Assembly (NCBI RefSeq): GCF_009663465.1
Contig: NZ_QXHU01000004.1
Location: 185,646-249,645 of the forward strand
Reading direction: 5' to 3'
From: Riemerella anatipestifer
GTDB taxonomy: Bacteria; Bacteroidota; Bacteroidia; Flavobacteriales; Weeksellaceae
DNA: 64,000 nucleotides
Part shown: one piece after another, positions 44,102 to 53,434 of the stretch
Numbering within the stretch: the stretch's first letter is position 1
Layout of the letters: each line of letters starts with the position of its first letter
The notes under the pieces: model-generated
Seen by the model: only the letters and a program-made list of their open reading frames with translations
Told to the model about the DNA's origin: nothing
The model's database searches: none
Translations under genes and position numbers: made by a program

Positions 44102-44545
44102 TTAGTTTGTGTTAGTTCTACGCTTCTTTTTGCCTTTGTTATAAATTACTTCTACTATTTTTCCTCCTAACCAAGAGAATGGAAAGAATACTAGAAATAT
44201 AGTTATCTTATAAAAAGTAGGGTGGTATGGAAAGATAATGATGTCTAGCATCGCTAGAAATAAAAGAATAAAGCCTATTAGAATGGCGTAAGCCACTTTG
44301 GCATATTTTACAACAATAGCTGTGGTTACACCACCTATGGTGGCAGCTAAACCAGAGGAGAAAAGCAATGCAATAAAAAATCCGTTTTTATTTTTTACAG
44401 AATATAGTACCTTTTCCCATTGTTCAAAGGGAGAAAAAGTGCTATAATTTATCCACGAAGGATTCAGCCTAACTCCTAGTGTGATGATAAGCCCTGCGGC
44501 GGTTAGACCTAATAAAACTCCTATGGTATTTCTAACAAAGTCCAT
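44102..44545 (-). CDS. Hypothetical membrane protein, four transmembrane segments
   Basis: A 147-residue protein with hydrophobic helices at about residues 5-25, 55-80, 85-105 and 110-130 and a basic tail (YNKGKKKRRTNTN). It starts at the base immediately after the ridA stop, so the two are probably co-transcribed. No family is recognised with certainty. Confidence 0.75.
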   Translation of the reverse strand: MDFVRNTIGVLLGLTAAGLIITLGVRLNPSWINYSTFSPFEQWEKVLYSVKNKNGFFIALLFSSGLAATIGGVTTAIVVKYAKVAYAILIGFILLFLAMLDIIIFPYHPTFYKITIFLVFFPFSWLGGKIVEVIYNKGKKKRRTNTN

Positions 44546-44926
44546 TTAAAATTGGTGTGCAATCATAGAAATTTCTACATTCACGTCTTTAGGTAATTTA
44601 CTCACCTGTACAGTTTCTCTAGCAGGGAGCTGTGTGCTGTCTAGATAAGATGCATAGATATCATTAACGAGGCCAAAATCATCCATATTTTTCAAGAAAA
44701 TAGTGGATTTTACGACATTAGAGAAAGACATTCCTGCCTCTTTTAGTATGGCTTCCAAGTTTTTCATTACTTGATGAGCCTCATTCTCTATTCCTGTAAC
44801 CAACTCGCCATTACTAGGATTGATGGGGATTTGCCCTGAAATATACAAAACCCCATTTACCATATTAGCCTGTGAGTAAGGACCTATGGCAGCAGGAGCG
44901 TTATTGGTTGATATAATTGTTTTCAT
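44546..44926 (-). CDS. ridA: RidA family enamine/imine deaminase
   Basis: A 126-residue protein that hydrolyses reactive 2-aminoacrylate and related imines. IGPYSQANMVNGVLYISGQIPINP near the start, and PARETVQVSKLPKDVNVEISMIA with the key Arg near residue 105, are typical. It is the first gene of a two-gene unit with its own promoter. Confidence 0.95.
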   Translation of the reverse strand: MKTIISTNNAPAAIGPYSQANMVNGVLYISGQIPINPSNGELVTGIENEAHQVMKNLEAILKEAGMSFSNVVKSTIFLKNMDDFGLVNDIYASYLDSTQLPARETVQVSKLPKDVNVEISMIAHQF

Positions 44927-44967
44927 GATATTTATGATGTTTGGTATTAGTTTAAATTTTGAGAGAG

Positions 44968-44975
44968 CAAATATA
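44968..44975 (-). promoter_or_regulatory. -7 box for ridA
   Basis: The minus strand reads TATATTTG, 41 bp before the ridA start. Confidence 0.5.
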
Positions 44976-45014
44976 AAAGTTTTTTTCTTGGTGTTAAAAG
45001 AAGTGTTTAAAAAA

Positions 45015-47597
45015 TTAAAAATCGCTTTGTTGTGGGAAACTACGTTCTCTGTATTTTACTGCGTCTCTTAATATGTTGGCTTTGATGCCGATGAAGAAAT
45101 CATAGACCTTAAACCTTCCGAAAGGTACCCAGTTAAAGTTGATAGTAAAACTCCTTTGGTCTCTAGAGAAGCCTAATCTTCCGTAAGCTAACTCTTTGCT
45201 AATTAAATCGTAATGGGTACTACCACTGATAGTCCAAAATGGAGTTAATTTTATGTTACCATCTAGTCCTATGGAAGCTACTTTAGTGCCAAATCTTGTT
45301 TGAACCTTTGAGTAGTTGTAATTAGCATTGATGTTTAGTGTCCAAGGCTGTTCAAAATGGGCATAGTTATCATCATCAAAAGAATATTTCTCTTGCATTA
45401 TACTGCCTTTGGTTTTATACTTTGCTTGGTTGTCCTTGTCTTTACTTGCGAATAAAGCACTACTTAGAGGATAAGATAGTTGAACATTAAAATTTTGAAG
45501 GTTAAAATATCCAAACTTATCCACTCGTTCTCCTATGTTGGAGTCTGAACTGAACACTATTTTATAAGGGTCTAATGAAAGGCTAGAGTTTATATTCAGC
45601 TTATTATTAAAGAGTGAGTTTTGAGAGCTGATATTGAAAGCTGACCATTTGAATTTTTCAGCCGCAAAGTTATAGCCTCCAGAAATATTGATATTTTCAA
45701 ATATTTTAATCTTTTTAACTCCAGTAGAGTCTGTCTTAGACCGAACTTTCATTTCAATATTATTATTGATGTTAAAGCTGATAGTTTGAGATAGCCCACG
45801 GGAGGGTGTTCCAAAAATACTTCCTTCAAATATAGAATAAGAATTTATAGAACCATCTGCACCGTAAAAGTTTCGGTAATATCCCCAATTAGATTTACCA
45901 AAGTCAGGTGTATAAGAAAAGCTCACACTAGGAGAAACCATATGTCTTATGGCTTGTATCCTTGCTCCTTTCCTAAAATTGGCTTGCCCATAAATTACGG
46001 TCTGTAAACCAGCAGAAGTAGAAAAAGTAGAGTACCCAGCAATATTATTTTGATAGGTATTTACTGTGGTGTTACTTATAGGGTCGTAGCTTTTGTTTAG
46101 AGTTTTTGTAGTTAATACATTATTGAAGTTTGCGCCCAAAGAGAGTGTAAAATACTTCATTACAGATGTATTGGTAGTTAATGATACGGGGATTTTTATA
46201 CCAGTTTGCATATTACTCCACATATCTTTTGTGAAGGCTTGCTTTTGAGAGGTATTTACATAGTTATCCAATGATAGCCCTGTGTTTACATAAATGTTTT
46301 CTAGTAGACCAGTTCTTACGCCTGTTTTAGGCTTGAATAGGTAGAATTGGTTTATCATTACATTGAGCTGAGGAAGTCTGATATTAACATCTCCTGTGGC
46401 GAAATTTTGAGAGTAAGTGGCACTTCCTGTGATGCTTATAGGTAGATTGAGAAATCTTTTGGTAATGCTAATGGCGGAGTTCTGTTGTGTTCTAAGAACA
46501 TCTTGATTGAAGATATAATTGTTATTGATTGTATTGTTGTAAAAACGATTACTAACCATATCTACAGAGGCAGAAAAGTTAAAAAATGGATTAGCTTTAG
46601 CATCTTGAGTATGTCGCCAAGTAATACGATAAGTACTAGATTTAGAGTAAGTACTGAGTCCTTTTATACCGTGCACTGTAGTACCTACATCTGCAGAGAA
46701 GACACCATTATACTTGTAGTTTTTCTTATAACCTAGCTCGGGACGAATGTTCCAACTTCCTTTGGTATAAAAATCTAAGAAGACTTTTAAATCAAAGTGT
46801 TCACCTATAGGTTGGTAATAACCAAAGTTATTCAGGAAAAAACCTACATCTTGTCTTTCTCCAAAACTCGGAATTAAGATGCCTGCGGTTCTTTTATCAG
46901 AAAAGGGGAGTATTGCAAATGGCATTACTAGAGGGGTAGGGACTTGCTCTATGTACATTTGTATAGGTCCTGTAATTACCCTTGAGGCATTTTTCCCTTT
47001 AATCAATTTGATATTAGGTGCTGCTAAATGATAGTCTGCAAGACTGTCTTTTTTCTTTAAAAAATATTCATCAGTAGTGTAAACTCCGTTTCGCATAAAG
47101 AAAACAGAGTCGTTTACCTTTTTTGTTTTTTGAGCTACAATAACGCCTTCCTGTTCTTCGGTTCTAGCATTGTAGGCAATAGCCTTTTTATTTTTAAAGT
47201 TAAACTTAACCTCGTTATATTCGTATTTTTTACCTGCTTGAGTAGAGGAAGCGGGAGTTATAATTTTCCCATTTTCGTCTTGCTCCCCTCTTGCGAAAAT
47301 ATCTCCATTTTCCCAGTTTATGGATATGTAATCTGCCTCTATAGTCATATCCAAATACTGTACTTTGGCCTTTTTGTTAAGGTAAGTCATTTTCTTTTGA
47401 ACATCATTCCTTTGGTTTTCGGATTGCATTTTCACGGTACCCTCGAGGGATTCTTTACGAGGGGATAGGCTGTCCTTTTTTACAGATTTATCCTCAATAT
47501 TTTTAGCATTTGTACGAGGGGTGTTTTGTGCTAAAAAATTGTTAAAAATTAGGATAATTAAAATAAGTAAAGTATTTTTGGAGCTGTTTTTTGCCAA
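45015..47597 (-). CDS. lptD: LptD-like outer-membrane LPS assembly protein
   Basis: An 860-residue outer-membrane protein. After the signal peptide (MAKNSSKNTLLILIILIFNN with an FLAQ end), the N-terminal part holds the OstA/LptA-like jellyroll (VQYLDMTIEADYISINWENGDIFARG), followed by a long beta-barrel rich in alternating hydrophobic and aromatic residues. LptD places LPS in the outer leaflet. The longest frame starts with TTG at 47624, but that codon lies in the promoter box, so TTG at 47597 is preferred. The length is typical of the LptD homologues of this phylum. Confidence 0.87.
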   Translation of the reverse strand: MAKNSSKNTLLILIILIFNNFLAQNTPRTNAKNIEDKSVKKDSLSPRKESLEGTVKMQSENQRNDVQKKMTYLNKKAKVQYLDMTIEADYISINWENGDIFARGEQDENGKIITPASSTQAGKKYEYNEVKFNFKNKKAIAYNARTEEQEGVIVAQKTKKVNDSVFFMRNGVYTTDEYFLKKKDSLADYHLAAPNIKLIKGKNASRVITGPIQMYIEQVPTPLVMPFAILPFSDKRTAGILIPSFGERQDVGFFLNNFGYYQPIGEHFDLKVFLDFYTKGSWNIRPELGYKKNYKYNGVFSADVGTTVHGIKGLSTYSKSSTYRITWRHTQDAKANPFFNFSASVDMVSNRFYNNTINNNYIFNQDVLRTQQNSAISITKRFLNLPISITGSATYSQNFATGDVNIRLPQLNVMINQFYLFKPKTGVRTGLLENIYVNTGLSLDNYVNTSQKQAFTKDMWSNMQTGIKIPVSLTTNTSVMKYFTLSLGANFNNVLTTKTLNKSYDPISNTTVNTYQNNIAGYSTFSTSAGLQTVIYGQANFRKGARIQAIRHMVSPSVSFSYTPDFGKSNWGYYRNFYGADGSINSYSIFEGSIFGTPSRGLSQTISFNINNNIEMKVRSKTDSTGVKKIKIFENINISGGYNFAAEKFKWSAFNISSQNSLFNNKLNINSSLSLDPYKIVFSSDSNIGERVDKFGYFNLQNFNVQLSYPLSSALFASKDKDNQAKYKTKGSIMQEKYSFDDDNYAHFEQPWTLNINANYNYSKVQTRFGTKVASIGLDGNIKLTPFWTISGSTHYDLISKELAYGRLGFSRDQRSFTINFNWVPFGRFKVYDFFIGIKANILRDAVKYRERSFPQQSDF

Positions 47598-47621
47598 TGC
47601 TTTATATTGAAAATTTGGCTC

Positions 47622-47629
47622 CAAAATTA
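47622..47629 (-). promoter_or_regulatory. -7 box for lptD
   Basis: The minus strand reads TAATTTTG, 24 bp before the preferred lptD start. It is 17 bp from the ATG of the divergent amidase gene. Confidence 0.5.
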
Positions 47630-47645
47630 GTAAAATTTATCAAAA

Positions 47646-48941
47646 ATGAACACGATTAAACACATATTTCCTATAAAAAAATATTTAGCCCTTTTTTTTA
47701 GTGTTTTATTTGTAACTATAGCGGCTCAAAAAAAATTCACTATCGTTCTTGATGCTGGACATGGAGGAAGTGATCACGGTGCTTACAGAAATTATAGTGA
47801 TTTGGGGATAGTGAGGGAAAAAGATGTTACTCTTTCAGTAGTATTGAAGTTAGGTGAGATGCTAGAAAAAAATAAAGATCTCAGAATAATTTATACAAGA
47901 AAGGAAGATACATATCCTAATTTAACTTATAGAACTAATTTAGCTAACCGTTCTAAGGCCGATTTGTTTATTTCTATACATTGTAATGCAGCAAAAAGTA
48001 GTGCCTATGGTACAGAAACTTTTGTGCAAGGACCAGATCAAAATGCGGCAAACTTAGAAGTAGCGAAGTCTGAAAATGATGTTATTTTTCTAGATGAAGA
48101 GGATAAACAGACATTTGCATCTTATGATCCTAAATCACCAGAATCATTGATTGCATTGAAACTTCAACAACAAAAATATTTAGAACGGAGCCTTATTTTC
48201 GGAAGTTTTGTGGAGGATAACTTTGTAAATAAAGATAAAAGATTTTCTAGAGGAGTTAAGCAAAAGAATCTTCATGTACTAAGGTTGAATGCTATGCCTT
48301 CGGTACTTATAGAGATGGGGTTCATTAGTAATTATGATGAGGCGGCTTATTTATCTTCAGATTCTGGACAAAAAGCTGTGGTTCAAAGTATATATAACGC
48401 AGTGATAGCATACAAGAAACTTCATGATAAAACAAGTGGGAGGCCTAGTTTTAATGATGTGCCAGAGAAGCCTAAGGAGCAGCCCCTAAAAAATGATTTT
48501 AGAGTTCTGCTGATGAGTTCTGCTGATAAATTTAATGACGGTGATCCCGCATTGAAAGGACTAAACTATATTTTTACAATGAAAGAAGGTAACTTCTATA
48601 AATATTATTATGGGACTACAAATTATGCTTCTATAAAAGATGCTAATGTGAAAACAGCAAAAGATGCTGGTTTTAGAAATGCTGTAGCCATAGGTTTTGT
48701 ACCTAATCAGAAGTTAGCGCAGGGGTATTATACTTTAGAAGTAGCTGTTACAGATAAAAAGTTAGGGAATGATTCTTATATACTTAAAACATTGAATAAT
48801 AATGTTGAAAGAAACCGAAATGGTGGTAAATTTTACTATACCTATGGTAAATTCTCTACTTTAGAAGAAGCTATTTCTGAAATGAAATCTATTGAAAATA
48901 AAGGTATTAAAAATATTGTTGTAGAAAAAGTTATAAAATAG
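47646..48941 (+). CDS. N-acetylmuramoyl-L-alanine amidase (Amidase_3)
   Basis: A 431-residue exported amidase with a signal peptide ending near residue 27. Zinc ligands are His39 (VLDAGHGG), Glu58 (IVREKDVTL) and His112 (SIHCNAA), and the catalytic Glu is in PSVLIEMGFISN. The C-terminal part after about residue 280 resembles a SPOR-like peptidoglycan-binding domain (YYTYGKFSTLEEAISEMKSI). AmiC-type enzymes split septal murein during division. The neighbouring divergent gene is lptD. Confidence 0.93.
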   Translation: MNTIKHIFPIKKYLALFFSVLFVTIAAQKKFTIVLDAGHGGSDHGAYRNYSDLGIVREKDVTLSVVLKLGEMLEKNKDLRIIYTRKEDTYPNLTYRTNLANRSKADLFISIHCNAAKSSAYGTETFVQGPDQNAANLEVAKSENDVIFLDEEDKQTFASYDPKSPESLIALKLQQQKYLERSLIFGSFVEDNFVNKDKRFSRGVKQKNLHVLRLNAMPSVLIEMGFISNYDEAAYLSSDSGQKAVVQSIYNAVIAYKKLHDKTSGRPSFNDVPEKPKEQPLKNDFRVLLMSSADKFNDGDPALKGLNYIFTMKEGNFYKYYYGTTNYASIKDANVKTAKDAGFRNAVAIGFVPNQKLAQGYYTLEVAVTDKKLGNDSYILKTLNNNVERNRNGGKFYYTYGKFSTLEEAISEMKSIENKGIKNIVVEKVIK

Positions 48942-48974
48942 TTGGTAAAAATTTTGTAATTTCAAAAAAAGCTG

Positions 48975-48982
48975 TATTTTTG
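48975..48982 (+). promoter_or_regulatory. Promoter of the first tRNA-Glu
   Basis: TATTTTTG with TTG at 48954-48956, 18 bp upstream, ending 17 bp before the tRNA. Confidence 0.65.
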
Positions 48983-48999
48983 CAGTCCAAAACTGAAAT

Positions 49000-49071
49000 G
49001 GCCTATTCGTCTAGTGGTTAGGACTCAAGATTTTCATTCTTGCAACAGGGGTTCGATTCCCCTATAGGCTA
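49000..49071 (+). tRNA. tRNA-Glu (anticodon UUC)
   Basis: Cloverleaf with acceptor GGCCTAT/ATAGGCT (one G-U), D arm CGTCTAGTGGTTAGGAC, anticodon loop TTTTCAT in a CAAGA/TCTTG stem (anticodon TTC) and T arm GGGGTTCGATTCCCC. CCA is not encoded. Confidence 0.95.
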
Positions 49072-49122
49072 CTAAATTTAATTTTTTTTTAAAATAGTTT
49101 TGGTAATTTAAAAAAAAAAAAG

Positions 49123-49130
49123 TATTTTTG
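49123..49130 (+). promoter_or_regulatory. Promoter of rpsT
   Basis: TATTTTTG with TTG at 49100-49102, 20 bp upstream. The spacer between the two elements is almost pure A, which may bend the DNA. Confidence 0.65.
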
Positions 49131-49152
49131 CAACCAAGTTTTTAGTAAAGTT

Positions 49153-49407
49153 ATGGCAAATCATAAATCAGCACTTAAGAGAATAAGACAGAATGAAGTT
49201 AGAAGGCTTCGTAACAGATACTATCACAAGACTACTAGGACAGCTGTGAAAGTATTAAGAAATGAAGAAGATAAAAAAGTTGCGTTAGAGCAATTGCCTA
49301 AGGTAGTTTCTTTGATAGATAAGCTTGCTAAAAGAAATATAATTCACAAAAATAAAGCGGCTAATTTGAAGAGTAAGTTAACTAAGCATGTTAACAGATT
49401 AGCTTAA
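49153..49407 (+). CDS. rpsT: 30S ribosomal protein S20
   Basis: An 84-residue helical protein binding the 5' domain of 16S r[23 protein letters not shown] and [25 protein letters not shown] are canonical. It lies between two tRNA-Glu genes and shares the terminator after the second. Confidence 0.97.
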   Translation: MANHKSALKRIRQNEVRRLRNRYYHKTTRTAVKVLRNEEDKKVALEQLPKVVSLIDKLAKRNIIHKNKAANLKSKLTKHVNRLA

Positions 49408-49417
49408 TAATTGTAAT

Positions 49418-49489
49418 GGCCCGTTCGTCTATCGGTTAGGACTCAAGATTTTCATTCTTGCAAGAGGGGTTCGATTCCCCTACGGGCTA
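49418..49489 (+). tRNA. tRNA-Glu (anticodon UUC), second copy
   Basis: The acceptor is GGCCCGT/ACGGGCT; the D-arm, anticodon (TTC) and T-arm sequences are nearly the same as in the tRNA at 49000. It lies 10 bp after rpsT with no promoter of its own, so it is probably processed from the rpsT transcript. Confidence 0.95.
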
Positions 49490-49493
49490 CTTT

Positions 49494-49526
49494 AAGCCTC
49501 TCTGGTTACAGGGAGGCTTTTTTATT
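49494..49526 (+). terminator. Terminator of the rpsT/tRNA-Glu unit
   Basis: AAGCCTC (49494-49500) pairs with GAGGCTT (49513-49519), followed by a T run, 4 bp after the tRNA. Confidence 0.85.
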
Positions 49527-49536
49527 TCAAAGCTAA

Positions 49537-50760
49537 ATGTATTCGGTAATAGACATAGAGAGTAATGGTGGTGTATTCCGAGAGGAGTGTATTATAGAGG
49601 TCGCTATCTATCGTTATGATGGACACAAAATTGTGGATCAATTTATCTCTATGGTAAATCCAGAAGCCGATATTTCTCATTTTGTGCAAAAACTGACGGG
49701 CATCACGCCTAAAATGGTTAAAACTGCTCCTAAATTTCACGAAATTGCTAAAAGAATTATAGAAATCACCGAGGGAAGCACCTTAGTAGGGCATAATGTA
49801 GATTTTGATTATAGAATGTTGAGGCAGTCTTTTAAGAGGTTGGGTTATCATTTCAGTATAGAAACATTAGACACCATACCTTTAGCCAAAAAACTCATTC
49901 CTAATGAAGAAAGTTATTCTTTGGGGAAATTGGTAAAGTCTTTAGGAATACCTTTAGCAGAACATCACAGGGCAAGTAGTGATGCTAGAGCAACGCTAGA
50001 CCTTTTTAAACTGCTGATGACTAAGGATAAAGATAACGAGATTATTCAATCCCATTTTGAGGAAGCTAATGCAAAAACCTACCTCAATAAAGTTAAAACA
50101 CTTACCCAAGATTTACCAGCAAAACGAGGGATTATTTATTTCCAAGACGCTGGAGGAAAGGTTATTTTATCCGAGGCTACAGATGGTATTTACAAGTTTG
50201 CGAAGAAGGTATTTAATGCTAAATCGAAAAAGTGGCAAAAAATACAAAACGAAGTAGAACAGATTTCCTATGAACTAGTGGCGTCAGAGTTGTTTGCAAA
50301 GCTGATAATGAAGACTAAAGGTCTTGCCAAAACGACACATTTGCCGTATGGACTTTTTTTTGAAAATGATGAATGGTTAGTCAAACGAGTGCGTAGAGAT
50401 ATATCGTTATCACCTATGATTAAATTTAAAACCTATTCGCAGGGTAGAAAAGTGCTTAATTTTATTAAAAATCACGAAGTTTTAAACCACAAAGAAGCTA
50501 TTGAACAGTTTTTAAGTTTTAAAGATAAAAATATCCTTCTTACAGGACAGGGTAGGACGAGAGGCGAAAAATCGTTTTTGTTGATAGAAAAAGGACAGGT
50601 ATCAGGCTATGGATTTTACGATTGGTATCACCAGATAAGCACTTATGATAAACTCTTGAAGTTAAAAATAAAAGTAGATAAAGTTTCTTCCGATTTGAAA
50701 AACGAAATAAAGTTAGCTTTGCTCAGAAATGAGTTTAAAATACAGGAGATACCTAGCTAA
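49537..50760 (+). CDS. DEDDh exonuclease fused to a degenerate GIY-YIG/UvrC-like domain
   Basis: A 407-residue protein. The N-terminal DnaQ-like domain (1-165) has the four acidic sites in VIDIESNGG, GHNVDFDYRML and EHHRASSDARATLD. From about residue 188 the chain follows the UvrC/Cho N-terminal layout: LPAKRGIIYFQDAGGKVIL, KKWQKIQNEVEQISYELVASELFAKLI, then LPYGLFFENDEWLV. The second half of the GIY-YIG motif and its catalytic Arg region are not conserved, so the nuclease activity of this domain is doubtful. Family relatives act in DNA repair or proofreading. Confidence 0.82.
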   Translation: MYSVIDIESNGGVFREECIIEVAIYRYDGHKIVDQFISMVNPEADISHFVQKLTGITPKMVKTAPKFHEIAKRIIEITEGSTLVGHNVDFDYRMLRQSFKRLGYHFSIETLDTIPLAKKLIPNEESYSLGKLVKSLGIPLAEHHRASSDARATLDLFKLLMTKDKDNEIIQSHFEEANAKTYLNKVKTLTQDLPAKRGIIYFQDAGGKVILSEATDGIYKFAKKVFNAKSKKWQKIQNEVEQISYELVASELFAKLIMKTKGLAKTTHLPYGLFFENDEWLVKRVRRDISLSPMIKFKTYSQGRKVLNFIKNHEVLNHKEAIEQFLSFKDKNILLTGQGRTRGEKSFLLIEKGQVSGYGFYDWYHQISTYDKLLKLKIKVDKVSSDLKNEIKLALLRNEFKIQEIPS

Positions 50761-50791
50761 TATTTTCTTTCAGAGCTGAAAGTTAAATTCG

Positions 50792-50799
50792 TATTTTTG
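50792..50799 (+). promoter_or_regulatory. -7 box for recN
   Basis: TATTTTTG ends 5 bp before the recN ATG (50805); the GTG alternative start at 50799 lies in the box itself. Confidence 0.5.
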
Positions 50800-50804
50800 T
50801 GCTT

Positions 50805-52454
50805 ATGCTAAATAAAATTTACATACAAAATTTTGCCCTTATAGATAAATTGAGTTTAAATCTTAATGAGGGTTTGCAGGTCATTACAGGAGAAACAGGA
50901 GCTGGTAAATCTATTATTTTGGGAGCTTTAAGACTAATACTTGGTGAGAGAGCCGACCTAAAAGCCGTGGCAGATACAGAACAAAAAAGTGTTGTAGAGG
51001 CTGAGTTTGAAGTTTCCAACGATTTAAAATCCTTTTTTAATGAGAATGATTTAGACTTTGAAAACCCCACCATCATTAGACGAGAAATCCTCCCAAGTGG
51101 CAAGTCTAGGGCTTTTGTGAACGATGTTCCTGTAACATTAGATGTTCTTAAAAATTTGTCATCTAAGTTGGTGGATATACATTCGCAGTTTGAAACTTCG
51201 TTGTTGTTTACCGAGGCTTATCAATTTAAGATTATAGATGGCATTGCACAAAATCAGTCTATTTTAGCAGAATATCAAAAGACTTTTTCGGCTTATCAGA
51301 ATTTAAAGAAGGATTTAGAAGAAGCTCAAAATCAGTTATCAGAAGGACTTAAAGAGCGAGATTATAAATCTTTTCTACTCCAAGAATTAGAAGAATTGGC
51401 CTTAGATAAAATAGATTTTGAAGAGGTTAAAAACCAGTTGAACACACAAGAAAACGCAGAATTTATATCGGAGAATTTAGCTGCGGTGATTGCTCGTTTT
51501 CATCAAGAGGAAATTGGGGTGTTAGATGCTTTGGCGGACGCTAAAACGAAACTGTATAGAGTATCGGAGGCTTCCTCTCAGTTTGATGAGGTGAGTCAGC
51601 GTTTAGAATCTGTATTTGAGGAGTTTAAAGATATTGTAAGCGAAGTAGAAAATCAGGCGGAAAAAATAGAAATGAATCCTCATTTGCTGTCTGAACTTAC
51701 AACGATAGTTAATAAAATCAATACACTGTTTGTAAAGCATCAAGTAGATACAGTGGAGGATTTACTAGCTATTAAAAATAAACTGTCTGAAGAGCAAAAC
51801 AGCTTTGATACATTAGAGCAGAAGATAGATGATATTACTAAAAAGTTGGAACAATCTTTAGCTCAGCTAGAAACTTTGTCAAAAGAATTGTCTTCAACTA
51901 GGATTAAAGCCAGTCTTGTGTTCAAAGATAAAATAGAGCAACTTCTGAAACAGTTAGGTCTAGAGAAAGCCAAGATAGAAGTTAGTTTTTTGGAAGCGGA
52001 AACATTTAATTCTTTTGGGAAAGAAAACATCAATATCTTATTTCAAGCCAATACAGGATTTCCGCTTAAACCTATACAGACGGCGATTTCTGGCGGAGAG
52101 CGTTCTAGAGTGATGCTAAGTGTTAAGAAAATAATGGCGGAAACAACAGCTTTACCAACTTTAATTCTTGACGAAATAGATACTGGCGTTTCTGGAAGGG
52201 TGGCAGAAGAAATAGGGAAGGTGATGAAAGAAATGGCTAAAGATATGCAACTGATAGTGATTACTCATTTGGCACAGGTGGCGGCTAAAGGACATCATAA
52301 TTACAAAGTGGTTAAAAGCGAGGTGGAAGGCAGAACGCAGTCTAGAATTATTTCGTTATCAGAAGATGAAAAGCTACACGAAATAGCTCAAATCTTGTCA
52401 GGTGCTAAGATTACAGATGCTGCCTTAGAACAGGCTAAGGAGCTGATGAAATAA
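50805..52454 (+). CDS. recN: DNA repair protein RecN
   Basis: A 549-residue SMC-like ATPase for double-strand break repair. Walker A is ITGETGAGKSIILGALRLILGERADL, long coiled coils span about residues 150-370, and the ABC signature and Walker B are ISGGERSRVMLSVKKIMA and LILDEIDTGVSG. The start codon is ATG 50805, almost leaderless behind its promoter box. A GLPGLI gene follows. Confidence 0.95.
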   Translation: MLNKIYIQNFALIDKLSLNLNEGLQVITGETGAGKSIILGALRLILGERADLKAVADTEQKSVVEAEFEVSNDLKSFFNENDLDFENPTIIRREILPSGKSRAFVNDVPVTLDVLKNLSSKLVDIHSQFETSLLFTEAYQFKIIDGIAQNQSILAEYQKTFSAYQNLKKDLEEAQNQLSEGLKERDYKSFLLQELEELALDKIDFEEVKNQLNTQENAEFISENLAAVIARFHQEEIGVLDALADAKTKLYRVSEASSQFDEVSQRLESVFEEFKDIVSEVENQAEKIEMNPHLLSELTTIVNKINTLFVKHQVDTVEDLLAIKNKLSEEQNSFDTLEQKIDDITKKLEQSLAQLETLSKELSSTRIKASLVFKDKIEQLLKQLGLEKAKIEVSFLEAETFNSFGKENINILFQANTGFPLKPIQTAISGGERSRVMLSVKKIMAETTALPTLILDEIDTGVSGRVAEEIGKVMKEMAKDMQLIVITHLAQVAAKGHHNYKVVKSEVEGRTQSRIISLSEDEKLHEIAQILSGAKITDAALEQAKELMK

Positions 52455-52532
52455 AAAACAGGTGTTTTAGTAAATTATGTTGTAACAAATTTAATGATTT
52501 TGCTACTTATTGTTTAGAATAAAATTTTAATT

Positions 52533-53396
52533 ATGAAAAAAATAAATCTTTTAGTGTTACTTCTTTTAGCAGGGTTGTTTTCTGCACAGGAGGTTAATCG
52601 TTTCTTTTATGAAATGACTTTTAAGCCAAGCAAAGATTCTGCTAACAAGGTGGAAAAAGAACTTACGGTATTAGATGTGTGGAAAGACAAATCGGTTTAT
52701 AGAGATTATATGGCGGTTTCTCAAGATTCGCTGATGAAGGCTTTTATGGAACAAGCTAAGAGAACAGGTAATATGTTCGACCAAGAAAAATTTGGATTAA
52801 AACAAGGTAAATTTACCTATTCTATAGTAAAGCCTTACCCAATTAAAGAGGTAGCTTATGAAGATTTTATTTTAGAGAAAAAGTTCGTATATAAAGAGCC
52901 TGTAAAGCTGGATTGGAAAATAGAATCAGATAAAGCTACGATAGAAAATTATTCTACACAAAAAGCAACCACTTCTTTTGGTGGAAGGAATTGGGTAGCT
53001 TGGTTTACTACGGATATTCCTTTTGCTGATGGTCCGTATAAATTTTATGGTTTACCAGGGCTTATTGTTAAAATAGAAGATACTCAAAACCATTATCAGT
53101 GGGTGCTTAAAGGGAATGAGAAACTTTCTGAAGAAAAAGCAACACCATATATGGATAAAATGATGAAAGAATTTGGTGCGGGGAATGGGATAGAGGTAAC
53201 TCGTGAGAAGTTTGATAAAGTTTATCAAAACTATAAGCAAGATCCATTTGCTTCTATTAAAACACATTTTAATAATCCAGCAATGAAAGAATATAAACTT
53301 CCAGATGGTTCTTATTTTGTAGATAAAATAAAAGAAGCAGAAGTAAAACTGAAAAAGTTTTTAAACGAAAATAATAATCCTATTGAACGAAAATAA
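52533..53396 (+). CDS. GLPGLI family exported protein
   Basis: A 287-residue protein with a signal peptide (MKKINLLVLLLLAGLFSAQ). The family-defining motif appears as YKFYGLPGLIVKIED near residue 168, preceded by GRNWVAWFTTDIPFADGPY. GLPGLI proteins are abundant in Bacteroidota; their function is unknown. A paralogue lies at 55297-56154, on the other side of bioB. Confidence 0.9.
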   Translation: MKKINLLVLLLLAGLFSAQEVNRFFYEMTFKPSKDSANKVEKELTVLDVWKDKSVYRDYMAVSQDSLMKAFMEQAKRTGNMFDQEKFGLKQGKFTYSIVKPYPIKEVAYEDFILEKKFVYKEPVKLDWKIESDKATIENYSTQKATTSFGGRNWVAWFTTDIPFADGPYKFYGLPGLIVKIEDTQNHYQWVLKGNEKLSEEKATPYMDKMMKEFGAGNGIEVTREKFDKVYQNYKQDPFASIKTHFNNPAMKEYKLPDGSYFVDKIKEAEVKLKKFLNENNNPIERK

Positions 53397-53404
53397 AATT
53401 ATTG

Positions 53405-53434
53405 AAAGAAGGTTAACTTAAGTTAACCTTCTTT
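53405..53434. terminator. Bidirectional terminator, near-perfect palindrome
   Basis: AAAGAAGGTTAACTT is followed directly by its complement AAGTTAACCTTCTTT, a 30-bp palindrome with no loop beyond the centre. T runs follow on both strands. It includes the last codons and stop of the DUF502 gene (stop at 53413). Confidence 0.85.
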
